Source: Theropithecus gelada
Lineage: Eukaryota; Chordata; Mammalia; Primates; Cercopithecidae
Assembly: GCF_003255815.1 (NCBI RefSeq)
Contig: NC_037681.1
Coordinates: 79,982,514-80,046,513, forward strand
Direction of reading: 5' to 3'
DNA length: 64,000 bases
Positions 35,630 to 46,650 of the stretch are shown here, piece after piece. Made by a program: the position numbers and the translations under genes. A model generated the notes under the pieces. That model did not search any database. It was not told the DNA's origin and saw only the letters and a list, made by a program, of their open reading frames with translations. Positions within the stretch are counted from its first letter, which is position 1, and every line of letters begins with the position of its first letter.

Positions 35630-36600
35630 TACACTTTGGATAATAAGTGATGAAGTACAGCAGGGAGGCTGTCCCTGAGTCAAAGGGAACCAAAGTATGT
35701 GCTCCCAGAGCCAGAGAGCACCTGCCTGGGGCTGCTGCCATTGACAGCAACACTGCCCCCATCAGCAGCAGGGCCCTGTCCTCTTGCATATGCTCTAAAG
35801 ACAGGCTCTCTTTGCCCACTGTGACTACTTCTATTGCCTTCTGAGCATACTGCATGGGGACCTGAGGATAGCCCCACTGTGCCCATCACAGCCTGTACCT
35901 ATGTGCACTGCCAGGGTGCCTGAGGACATGTTTGCCCAGTCGGGCAATACTCTTCACTTGTCAGTGCCCAAGCACACTATTTGTGGGTCTGGGTGTTACC
36001 CTGCCCCACTGGTCACCTTGAGTGAACATGCATACCACCAGAGAGCTCAACAATAGGCACAGAACACCTGCTGCCAGCAGCCAAGCACACTATGCAAAGG
36101 CCTGGGGATTGCCCTGCTCCATCCACCACTGCTGGCATCTGTGTATTCCTCTGGGAATCTGAGGATGAGCCCGTCTAGCCTACCACCACTACCATTGCTG
36201 GTAGCCACCTGCATGTACCACCTGGGGGTCTGAGGACTGACTCACCCATGCTGTAGCAAGAGCTGCTAACACCAGCACATGCTGCTGGAGAATCCAAGGG
36301 TTGTCCTACAACCACTGCCACTATTGCCCACACCATGGATTCTGCCCAGGGACCTGAGGTCTTGTCCACCCACCCAGTTCACCACTGCCACTGCCAGCGC
36401 CTGGGCAAGCCTCCTGGAGGCCCAAGAATCAGTTCTCTTGGGCCTCTAACATAAATGACTCTACACTGTGAGGTGGTGCCAAGGACAGGCATGCTCAGCC
36501 CTCTGCTGCCATCACTGGGGCCCAAGAAATGGCCCACCGGACATCCCCATTCCCAGCAAAGCCTCATCACAGCCTCCACCAACAATTGCAGCCTAAGCCA
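35630..36600 (+). repeat. Degenerate repeated units in the L1MA-type 5'UTR
   Basis: Roughly 90-110-bp imperfect units recur, each with a ccactgcc/ccaccactg segment, a ctgcatgtaccacctgggggt-like segment and a ctgaggac/ctgaggat segment. The region is the most GC-rich in the window. Long frames on both strands here (for example 35526-35855 minus) are by-products of this composition and have no matching protein family. Confidence 0.55.
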
Positions 36601-37119
36601 CTGAGGAAATTGCAGACACCACTGATGCTGTTTACAGCTTGAGAAATCATAGAGAACCTACATTACTGCAAGTATCCAGAAACAAAGTCAAAGTGATCTA
36701 CCCAACCAACGCCATAGATACATTTATGGGAAAATGTCTTTCCCTACTAAAGCCAATCCCCAAAATTGGAAGAAGCAATTATTATATCAAAAGTACAGAT
36801 GTCAATATAAGGACACAATAAACATGAAAAAGCAAGGAAATATGACACGTTCAAAGAAAAACAAGAATTCTCTAGCAATCGATTCCAGTAAAAAATTATG
36901 TAATACCTAAAAAAATTCAAAATAATGATATCAAAGTAGTTTAGTGGAACACAAAAGAACACAGATAAACCAGAAAAGCAAATCAGAAAAAAAACTCATA
37001 ATATGAATAAGACGTTCACCAAAAAAGCAGATATTGTTAAAAAAAAATAAAAATGCTAGGATTTATTGAATGAATTTTTAAAAACACAATTGAGAAATTC
37101 AGCAATAGTCTGGATTAAG

Positions 37120-37740
37120 TGGAGGAAAGAATTTCAGAACTTGAAAACAGATCTTTTGAAATAACCCAGTCAGACAAAAATAAGTAAATAAATAAGAATA
37201 AACAAAGCCTATGTGACACATGGGATACCATAAAGCAACCAAATATTGAAATTTGGGTGTTTTGGAAGGTAAAGAGAATAGCAAAGGCATAGAAAATTTG
37301 TTCAAAAAAATAACAACTGAAAACTTCCCACTTCTCATATCCAGGTTAGACATCCAGATACAGCAAGATGCAACATTCTCAAATAAATACAATCCAAAGA
37401 AATCTTCTCCAATGCACATTATGTTCAAATTGTCCAAAGTCAAAGACAATGAATGAATTCTAAAACAGCAAGAGTAAATTTTCTAGTCACATATAAAGGA
37501 ACCCACATTAGACTAACAGCAGATTCCTCAGCAGAAACCTTATAGGCCAGAAATAATGGAATAATATATTCAAAGTGCTAAAGGAAAAAAAAATCCTGTC
37601 AGTCAATGATACTATACCCAAGAAAGTTACCCTTCAAAAATGAAGGAGAAATAAAGTATTTCCCAGACAAGCAAAAACTTAGGGAATTCATTACCACTAG
37701 ACTAGCCCTGCAAGAAATGCTTACACCTGCAAGCAAAAGG
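37120..37740 (+). pseudogene. L1 ORF1 (RNA-binding protein) relic
   Basis: Frames at 37253-37456 and 37606-37803 translate to pieces of L1 ORF1p, the trimeric RNA-binding nucleic-acid chaperone. The first is RRM-like (a GVLEGKENSKGIENLF start, then KKSSPMHIMFKLSKVKD). The second is C-terminal-domain-like (FKNEGEIKYFPDKQKLREF, ITTRLALQEML). They lie in different frames and a decayed coiled-coil region (kkRIseLEnRs-like) precedes them at about 37130-37190. It is non-functional. Confidence 0.75.
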
Positions 37741-38039
37741 ACAATATCTACCATCAATAAAACACATGGAAGTATGAAACTCACTGGCAAAGCAAATACA
37801 TAAATGGAGAAGAGAAAGAACTCAAATGTTACCACTACAGAAAACCAGTGAACTGCAATGATAAACAATAGGAGAGAAAGAAAGGAACACAGGATATATA
37901 TATAAAACAACCAGAAAACAATTAACAAAACGACAGGAATAAATCCACAGATATCAATATTAACCCTGCATATAAACAGATTAAACTTTTCACGTAAAAC
38001 ATATAGACCAGCCGAATGGATATAAGAGAAAACAAAAAG

Positions 38040-41000
38040 CACGCCCCAACAGTATGCTGTCTACAAATAAACAAACCTCAGTTCATCTGTAAAGACACGT
38101 ATAAACTAAAGGTAAAGGAATGCAGAAAGATATTCCATGCAAACAGAAACCAACACTGAGCAGGAGTAACTATACTTATATCAGATAAGAGATACTTTAA
38201 GTTGAAAACAGTAAAAGGGGCAGAAAAGATGATTATAGAGTTATAAAGGTATAAATTTAGCAGAAGCATATAAAAATTCTAAATATATATGCACCCAACA
38301 CTGGAGCACTCAGATATATAAAGCAAATATTAGACTGAAAAAAAAAAAAAAACAAAAACAAAAAACAGAGATCGACTCTATTCTCAGCATTCACCCCATT
38401 GTCAGCATTAGACAGATCATCTACACAGAAAAGCAACAAAGAAATACTGGATTTAAACTGCACTTTAGACCAATGGACCTAACAGACATTTACAGAATAT
38501 TTTATCCAACAGCTACAGAATACAGATTCTTCTCATCAGCACACAGAACACTCTAGTTTAGACTACAACATTAGGCCACAAAACAAGTCTTTAAAATTTT
38601 TGAAAATCAATATCATATCAAGTATCTTATCATACCACAATGAAATACAATTAGAAGTCAATAACAAGGGAAACTTTGGAAACTATACATACATGTACGT
38701 TAAACAGAACTATGCAAAATCGAGACTAAAAAGCATACAAATGATCAACAAAATGAAAAGTGTTCTTTTTCAAGAAGTAAACAAAATTGATAAACTGCTA
38801 GCTGAACTAAGAAAAAAGGAGAGAAGTCCCAAATCAACCAAAGGAAAAACAAACAAACAAAAAAGGAGACATAGCAACTGATACCACAGAAATATAAAAG
38901 ATCATCAGAGGCTATTATGAACAACTATGTGATAAGAAACTGGAAAATCTGTAGGAAGTGAATAAATTCCTGGACACATATAGTCCAGCAAGATTAAGTC
39001 AGAAAGAAATAGAAAACCTAAACAGATCAGTAATGAATAATGAGGTTGAATTAGTAATAAAAAGTCTCCCCAGGATGGGATGACTTCACTGCCAAATTCC
39101 GCCACACTTACAAAGAAGAACTGACATGAATTCTCTTGAAACTATCCAAAAAAATGGAAGAGAAAAGAATTATTCCTAACTCCTTTTATGAGGACAGCAT
39201 TACCCTGATATCAAAACCAAAGACACAACAAAAAAGAGAGAATGCTACAATTCAATATTCTTGTTTATCATGGACACAAAAGTCCCCAGCAAATGCTAGC
39301 AAACCAAATCCAACAGCACATCAGAAAGATAATATGCCATTATCAAGTGGAGTTTACACTAGGAATGCAAAGATGGCTCATCATAGACAAATCAATGAAT
39401 CTGATACACCAACAGAATGAAGGACAAAACCTTATCATTTCAATAGACACAGAAGAATTATTTGGCAAAATGCAATGTCTCTTCATAATGATAAAAGAAA
39501 AACTCTCAACAAACTACCATAGAAAGAGCATACCTCAACATAATAAAGGCCATATATGACAAGTTCACAGCTAACATCATACCAAATGGAGAAAAGCTGA
39601 AATCCTTTCTTCTAAGAACTAGAACAAGACAAGGATGCCCATTTGCACCACTCCTATTCAACATACTACTGGAAATCCTAGCTAGACCAATGAAGCAAGA
39701 GAAAGAACTAAAAGGCATCCAAATTGGAAAAGTAGACGTTACATTGTCCTTTGCAGAAGACATAATTTTGTACTGAGAAAAAACTAAAAACACCACCAAA
39801 AACCACTTAGATCTGATAAAAAAAAAAAAATTCAGTAAAGTTGCAGGATACAAAATCAACACACAAAATCAGTAGCAATTCTACACACCAGTAATAAGCT
39901 AGCTGAAAAAGAAATCAATAAGTCAATCCAATTTATAATAGATGTAAAAAGTAAAATAAAAGGCCTAGGAATAAATTTAACCAAGAAAGTAAAAAGTTTG
40001 GTTGTGCACAATTGCTCATGCCTATATTCCCAGCTCTTTGGAAGGCTGACAGGGGAGGATTACTTGAGGCCAGTAGTTCAAGACTAGCTTGGGCAACATA
40101 GTGAGAGTCCATCTCTTCAAAAATGTTTAAAAATGTTTTTACAAGGAAAACTACATAACACTGATGAAAAAATTGAAGAAGACACAAACAAATGAGAAGA
40201 CATTCCATCCTCATGGATTAGAAAAATTATAATATTAAAATTAGAATACTGCCCAAAGCAATCTACAGATTAAATACAATCCCTATCAAGATACCAATGA
40301 TAATTTTCACAGAAATAGAGAAACAATCCTAAATGTGCATGGAAGCAAAAAAAAGCCCAGATAGACAAAGCAATCATAACCAAAAGGAACAAAGCTGGAG
40401 GTATCACATTACCTGACTTCAAAATATATTACAATGCTATAGTAACCAAAACAGCATAGTATTGGAATTAATGCAGACATACAGACCAATGGAATAGATT
40501 GAAGAACCCAGAAGTAAATTCATGTATTTACAGCCAAATGATTTTCAACAAAGGCACCAAAAACACATGCAGGGGAAAGGACACTTTCTTCAATAAATGG
40601 TTCTGGAAAAAAAATGGATCTCTATATGCAGAAGAATAAAATTTAGTTCCTTTCTCTCAGCATATATAAAAGTAGATTCAAAATGAATTAAAGACTTAAG
40701 TGTAAAAACCTATAATTATAAATGTATTAGAAGAAAACACAGGGGAACTCTTCAGGATATTTGCCTAGTCAAGACTTCAAAAGTTAGCTAACAAAAACAA
40801 ACACAGACAAATGGGACTATATTGAACTGAACTTCTGCACGGTAAAGGAAACAGTTAACAGAATGAATAATGTTGAATGGGAGAAAATATTTGCAAACTA
40901 TTCATCTGACAGGGGCTAATATCCAAAATATACAAGGAACTCAAAATAACTCACCAGTAATATAAACCAAATAATCTCACTAAAATGTGGGCAAAAATCA

Positions 41001-41510
41001 GAATAGATATTTCTCAAAAGAAAACACACTAATGACCCACAGGTATATTTAAAAAATGTTCAACATCACTAAACATCAGGGAAATACAAATCAAAACCAC
41101 AGTGAGATATCATCCTACCCAGTTAGAATGCCTATTCTAGAAAGACAAAATACAATAGTTGCTGGTGGGGATATGGAGGAAAGGGAACTCTTATGCATTG
41201 ATGAGAATGTAAATTAGTACAATGATTATGAAATACAGTGTGGCGATTTCTCAAGGAAACCAAAAATAGAACTATCATATGAACTAGTAATCCCACTACT
41301 GGGTATTTATCCAAAGGAAAGAAAATCAGTGTATCAAAGGGATACCTCCCTGCCACTCACATGTTTATTGCAGCACTGTGCACAATAGCAAAGATATGGA
41401 ATCAACCTAAGTGTCTATCAGTGGATGCATGGATAAAGAAAATGTGGTATATACACATAATGGAATACCATGAGGCCATTAAAAAATAAAATTCTAATTG
41501 AAGCAACATG
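38040..41510 (+). pseudogene. L1 ORF2 relic, multiply disrupted
   Basis: The sequence follows ORF2 from the endonuclease (ctccgaatgg-like start, atgcacccaacactggagc, gacctaacagacatttacagaatattttatcc), through the linker (38600-38881, LLAELRKKERSPKSTK), RT entry (39136-39420, SITLISKPK), a degraded RT core near 39630-39780 (aggatgcccatttgcaccactcctattc; the FADD box reads tttgcagaagacata, i.e. one catalytic Asp changed to Glu), to the C-terminal segment ending near 41500. A monomeric Alu interrupts it after the RT. Confidence 0.75.
39998..40135 (+). mobile_element. FLAM / AluJ left-monomer insertion
   Basis: A single left-arm Alu monomer: ggttgtgcacaattgctcatgcctatattcccagctctttggaaggctgacaggggaggattacttgaggcc, ending tgggcaacatagtgagagtccatctcttcaaaaa. 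There is no right arm. It separates L1 ORF2 sequence that is contiguous in the consensus (aaccaagaaagtaaaa / acaaggaaaactac). Confidence 0.85.
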
Positions 41511-41970
41511 AATTGAACAGCAGGTCATCATATTAAGAGAAATAAACCAGGCACAGAAAGATAAATATTGCAATGTTCTTACTCATATGTGTGAGCTAAA
41601 AAAGTTGATCTTGCCAAAGTAGAGAGTAGAATGATAGTTACCAGAGGCTGAGAGGGTGTGTATGTGAAGGAGTGAGGGGATGAAGAGAGGTTGGTTAACA
41701 GGTACATTCAATTAGATAGAAGGAACAAGTTCTAACGTTTGATAGCAGAATAGCATGACTATAGTTAACAACAATGTATTGTATATTTCAAAATAGCTAG
41801 AAGAGAGGACTTAAAATATTCACAACAAATAGAAATCATAAATATTTGAGGTGATGGATATCCTAAATAACCTGACTTGACCTTTACATATTGTATGCAT
41901 GTAACAAAATGTCACATGTACCCCATAAATGTTTGTACATATTATGTATCTATAAAAATAAAAATAGAGA

Positions 41971-42950
41971 TCAAAAAAGAGAAGAAAGCATACTAAAACA
42001 TAAGCAAAAACAAAACAAAACAGAGTGAAAAGAGTTTTCTTAGAATCTTCCAGCTTGGAAAATAATATTTTTTAAAATCACTTGCCACCTGATTTCTCTA
42101 TACAGATCATGGAGAATCTACAGATAGACCCTGCAAGATGCATCATCTTTCCTTCTAGGATTGTGCTGTCTTGCCTCATGATGGGACTCATTGAGTTCTG
42201 TTCTGAACACACCAACAATTTTTCTGGATTAAATTTTTGACATGTTCTTTTAGCACTGCAAGCAAGCTGCTTGGGCTTCCTAGTATTCCAGCATCTTGCT
42301 TGTAAAACAGCTAACGACATGGCCAAATCCATTAGAGCATGCCCTTGTCAACCTCCTGAGTTTATTGATATTTACATTTATGATACAGACAAGTTTTTTG
42401 AGAGCCTCTTTTTCTGCTGCCTGGTGTTTACTTTCATAGAGAGAGGCCAGACAATTGAGAGGGAAGGAGGCAGCACTTGTGCTAGATTTATTGGCACAGC
42501 ACACTGAAGAGCAAACACACCACCAAATAGAGGATATTGATAAGGAGACTAAATTCATTTGAAATCACTAAAACTCAGTTAGGGGCATATTGTATTAAGT
42601 GAAATGCCATTACTGAAGGGCCAAGGGAAAGATTGTATGCCAAGTCATGAGAGCTTTTCAGCTCACTGGAAGGCAGCCATTGCACCCACGCACTACATTC
42701 AATGGTTTGGAAGAAGAGATAATTTCTGCATAGATCATAAAGGGACTTAAATCTCTCAGTCCCTAGGAGCACAGACATGAGCTGAATTGTCACCAAGTAA
42801 GAGCGTACAAGAGAGGATCCCCATGCAGTAAAAGCATACACTAGGCAAGTATAAATTCCAGCTTTCCATAAAGGCATCCTTTCCCTGCGATTGTGGCACA
42901 ATAGTGTATTAAAAAATTTCACACTAAGGAGCATCATTTGATTCTGTGAT
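41971..42950. other. Unique noncoding sequence
   Basis: No named repeat. Frames of up to 147 codons exist on the minus strand (42575-43018), but the N-terminus is a translated CA repeat and no family is recognisable. Confidence 0.35.
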
Positions 42951-43006
42951 TTGTGTGTGCGTGTGTGTGTGTGCATGTGCATGTATGTGTGTGTGTGTGT
43001 CTGTGT
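42951..43006 (+). repeat. Compound (GT)n microsatellite
   Basis: GT runs interrupted by GC, GCAT and AT units. Confidence 0.9.
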
Positions 43007-44329
43007 AAAGCATCCCACTCTTTGTTGAGAGGATGACAGAACTCTGGCTTACTTAATGTATTTTAACCATTTTAAAATGGAAAGTTCCTCCAACTAACTT
43101 AAGTTCCTGCCCAGGCCAAAAGAGCAATTTGGGGTCTATTCTGGGTGCAGGAGAGAGGCTGCTACCTGCCACAAGTAAAAGAGTAGATTCATAAAGGCTG
43201 TTTTCTCCTCAGCAGCCTCCTAGCACTTCCCTGAAGGTTGTTTGAGGTTTCCACACTTGATATCTCTCATGCTGCCCTTTCACTGTTAATCCTAGTGAGC
43301 AAGGACGGGCGGTACACAGGAGTCAATTTCAGTGATGTGTATAAATCTTGTTCAGGTTACTCAGACCAAGGCAGCCCCTTATCTAACAAGCACCAGAGCA
43401 GACTTTGGAAAAGACTTTTCACCTGTGACAATGGTGGCCCAGTTTTGTCCTCGTCAACAATGGAATACATGTAATATCTCATGTCAGCTAACTCTATGTC
43501 TTATTTATGCCAAATTCTTCTGGGTTCAGCATTTTAAGACAGCCTTTGCGTTAGGATTTTATTCTAGCACAGACTCCTAGAATAACATTGTTCTGCAAAG
43601 ACAGAAGATACTTTTAAGTACAATTTTATAATGACCCGAATAGAAATGGATTGTTGTCTTTGCTATGCTATCTCACCTGACTGTTTGTAAAGAAGAATGT
43701 TGGCTAATCAGGAGACATCATACTTCGAACCTTTGATAGTAAGTACATTGAAAACTATCAGAATTGTGCTGAAACACCAGGAAATAATTCCAACTGTCAT
43801 AGACGGAACCATGGCTAGTTGGAGGAAGATTAATGAGGGCTTCCACCTAAAATTAAACTTTTTGGAGGGCATGCATTTGAATGCAAGGTCCTAAAAGGAA
43901 TATGAACACAATAAAAAATGCTCATATTTACAAGAAACACATATTCCCTTCTCTGTGGTCAAAAATGCATATGGCTGGCCTTTTGGCAACATGATCATAT
44001 TTTGTCTTGATTCAGTCAAAGCATGAAAATGAGCTTCATTCTACTGAACTAATCTGCATATGGCAAAATAATTAAAAATTGCAAATGTTTGTAAGATTAT
44101 CAGACATGATTTGCCAGCATGTGTTTTAGTATATCAAACTATCAAATGAACCAATTTTGAAACAACCAAATTCACATTCTTTAATTACGAAGCTTTAATT
44201 GAAGGAAGAAGATAGAGGTCCTGAAAATTAAAAACAAGAAAAAAAGCCTAGATCATCAGTATTTGTATTTATCCCTCTGATATACACTCTATATAAAACC
44301 TGAGTGGTCTTTCACCATTCCCATCTGAT
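43007..44329. other. Unique noncoding sequence
   Basis: About 1.3 kb without recognised repeat or gene. It is among the longer non-repetitive, moderately GC stretches (43080-43560). Confidence 0.35.
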
Positions 44330-44862
44330 GATATCTCTTTCCTGGCAAAACTCTTCAATTATTGCCCAGTTTCTCCAGAATAAAGGCTATGCAAATATGC
44401 CATATGAATGGCAACCCTGCATATCTATCAGTCTGGCCTCTGTCTAGCTCTACCACCTTATTTCTAGATTTTTCTTTGTTACTTTTTATGGTTCAGCAAC
44501 GCTGAACTACTTACTCCCCAAACATGCCATGTTCTCTTGGCATCTGTGTTTTTGCATTTTCTATGTTTCGCATGTTCTCATTACTCAATTGGCAAACTTC
44601 TATTTATCATTTTAAACCTGAGCCTAAACGTAACTCCTTCTTGGAAGCCTTCCTTAATATACCTAGCAGACTATTCTTCAACTGTGATGTGGCCCCATTT
44701 TATTTTGTGTATACACACATTATTGTCATTACAAATACTTGTCATCATATCTGGTTCTTAAGGGCAGAAACTATGTAATTTCTTTCTTGTTTCTTCAGTG
44801 CATACTATAGTATTTTATATATGTGCGGTCTTAAAGTGTGAATGAATAAATGAATCAATCCA
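44330..44862 (+). mobile_element. L2 LINE 3' part
   Basis: L2 order is well preserved: aatggcaaccctgcatatctatcagtctgg, aacatgccatgttctcttggcatctgtg, ctccttcttggaagccttccttaa, ttcttaagggcagaaactatgtaattt, and gtgtgaatgaataaatgaatcaatc at the 3' terminus. No ORF is retained, apart from spurious frames. Confidence 0.75.
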
Positions 44863-44926
44863 TACAAGAGTTAATGAATGAAAGTAGCTGTAGAGAATAC
44901 ATTTGTAACTTTAAACACATTGCAGC

Positions 44927-45056
44927 GTGTGAACCCGGGAGGCGGAGCTTGCAGTGAGCCGAGATCATCGCCCCACTGCACTCCAGCCTGGGTGACAGAG
45001 CCAGTCTCCATCTCAAACAAACAAACAAACAAACAAACAAAAAACAACAACAAAAA
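44927..45056 (+). mobile_element. 5'-truncated Alu (right-arm end) with perfect TSD
   Basis: Only the last 85 bases or so of Alu are present: gtgaacccgggaggcggagcttgcagtgagccgagatc to ctccatctc, an AluY-like right end. The tail is (CAAA)n with CAA units. acattgcagc flanks it at 44917-44926 and 45057-45066. The young-type ggagcttgcag and intact CpGs suggest a relatively recent insertion. Confidence 0.93.
45014..45056 (+). repeat. (CAAA)n tail microsatellite
   Basis: Six CAAA units and further CAA units grown from the Alu A tail. Confidence 0.9.
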
Positions 45057-45066
45057 ACATTGCAGC

Positions 45067-45904
45067 AAAACAGATGTTAAAAAAGAAAAGGTAAGTTCCC
45101 AATTCCTCTCTTTTTGTGATTTGTAATATAATTTAGGGAGTCCTAGAGCTGGACTTCCCACAGCTGATGGTATGATGGTTTTCCTTACCACAGTGAACCA
45201 CGCTGAAATTTTCTCAGAGGCACAATATTTGTCTGCTCCTCATCTTCTCCCTCCTCCTCCTTATCATCAATGTATACATATACAAAATTGTACTCTTGTT
45301 CAGAATCTTCTCATTGATCAAAACAAAATTAAATAAACTCGTATACATAACCATTCATGGCTCAAAGAAAACCACTGTTTCCCAGGTCAAGAAAAACCAG
45401 CTTACAGAAGCAAAATAAATATTAAGCTTATCACAGAGCCAAAATGATATACATGTCCAGATATGTGCTGTTTTTAACTTTTAAAATAAGCAAGGTACTA
45501 TTTTCACATGATGGCTTAATACTTGAGTCTCTCAAATTTTACCCTGAGAAGAGATCCCTGTCTGGCCAAGGGAGTGTGTCCTATTGCAAAAGGATGAGAA
45601 CATGCTAGGGTTTTCTAATGCCTTTTTCGCATGCTCATAGGCAGAGTATCAAGGTCCGCATTTAAAAATGCCATTTATTTAAATATTTCCTTAATGGTGG
45701 TACCCTCAAACAGAGTATTCATACCTACCTCACAGTAGTATTGGTAGACACACTGGATACTATTTACAAAAGGTATAATTTCTTTCTTAGAAGGAATTGT
45801 ATTAAAAATTAAAAATGTTAAGGATGTAGTTGAGCAACACCATATTAATAACTCCAGTGTCCAGAGAATGAAGTGTGCTAGATACTTGAATTTTCTGGTT
45901 AATA
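45067..45904. other. Unique noncoding sequence
   Basis: Nothing recognised. Confidence 0.35.
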
Positions 45905-46650
45905 GAGTATTGTACTTTCTAAGAGAGCAGATTAGGAGGATAGGCTTGAACTTAAACTGCTTACGTTCAAAACTGAGCTCTGCCACTTCCTAGCTGTGCA
46001 AGCTTGGGCAAGTTTATTCCCTTCTCTGGAAACTCAGTCTTCATTTTTGAAAAAAAGAACCATGATGATATCTGTTTCCAGTGCTGTGCCAAGTCATATT
46101 CGAGCCTGAAGCAAAAAGGAAAATGGTGTGCTACTACACACACTATAAAATATCCTCTAATATTTTTAATCAAGTGGAAAAAGTTACTAAGTTCCACAAT
46201 CAGAAAAGCATGTCAATATTTAAAGCTTTGCATTGTCCAATCTGTTCACAGCCATTGTCAACCCTTATAAATTTACCCTGCAGGGTGTGCAATGATACCC
46301 CAGGACCAGAACCTTGGGCTGATTGAAAATTACTGTTCAATTGCATGATAATACAGGATCACAAAAGACAATGACCTATCTTTATTTTGAATTCTGATAT
46401 TTTATTCGTTATGAATTTATTTATTTATTTTTATTTTAAAAATATTTTATTAAAATACGATTTATTTTGATTACTGAGATTTTTGGTATCCACTTTAATT
46501 TTGTGCACTAACCTCACCTGAGTCATGCCTGTGTCTAGCTCATGGGATGTTCTGAGGATGAAATGAAATAATTATTGTAAAGACCTTAGCAGTAGGCCTG
46601 ACACATACTTAGTGCTCAGTAATGTTGTTAATTAACATTGTTCTTGAAAA
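45905..46650 (+). mobile_element. MIR SINE split by a MITE-like insertion
   Basis: The 5' part (45905-46078) carries gagctctgccacttcctagctgtgcaagcttgggcaag and accatgatgatatctg. The 3' part (46534-46650) continues with catgggatgttctgaggatgaaatgaaata and cctgacacatacttagtgctcagtaatgtt. The halves are adjacent in the MIR consensus, so the 455 bases between are an insertion. Confidence 0.7.
46079..46533 (+). mobile_element. Probable hAT-type DNA transposon inserted in MIR
   Basis: The insert begins CAGTGCTGTGCC and ends GTCATGCCTGTG, loosely inverted and typical of hAT ends. It is flanked by tctgtttc (46071-46078) and tctagctc (46534-46541), matching at 5 of 8 positions as a decayed 8-bp duplication. 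Inside are gagcctgaagcaaaaagg near the left end and gatttttggtatccactttaattttgtgcac near the right, reminiscent of Tip100/Zaphod-type elements. The family name is uncertain. Confidence 0.45.

Larger units (their letters stand above)
35050..41970 (+). mobile_element. Nearly full-length L1MA-type LINE
   Basis: About 6.9 kb contains, in order, a GC-richer 5'UTR (35050-36620), ORF1 (about 36650-37740), an inter-ORF spacer, ORF2 (about 38040-41510) and an L1MA-like 3'UTR (agaatgatagttaccagaggctg, gactatagttaacaacaatgtattg, tgaggtgatggatatcc, ccccataaatgtttgtacatattatg). A FLAM/AluJ monomer is inserted in ORF2 at about 40000-40135. Both ORFs carry many stops and shifts. The 5' boundary is estimated. 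Confidence 0.8.

Noticed and set aside
35526..36585. Several 60-110-codon frames on both strands in a GC-rich region
   Set aside because: The region is the 5'UTR of an old L1. Composition and internal repetition explain the frames, and no domain is recognisable.
42575..43018. 147-codon minus-strand frame starting with Thr-His repeats
   Set aside because: The start lies in a translated GT/CA microsatellite, and the remainder resembles no protein.
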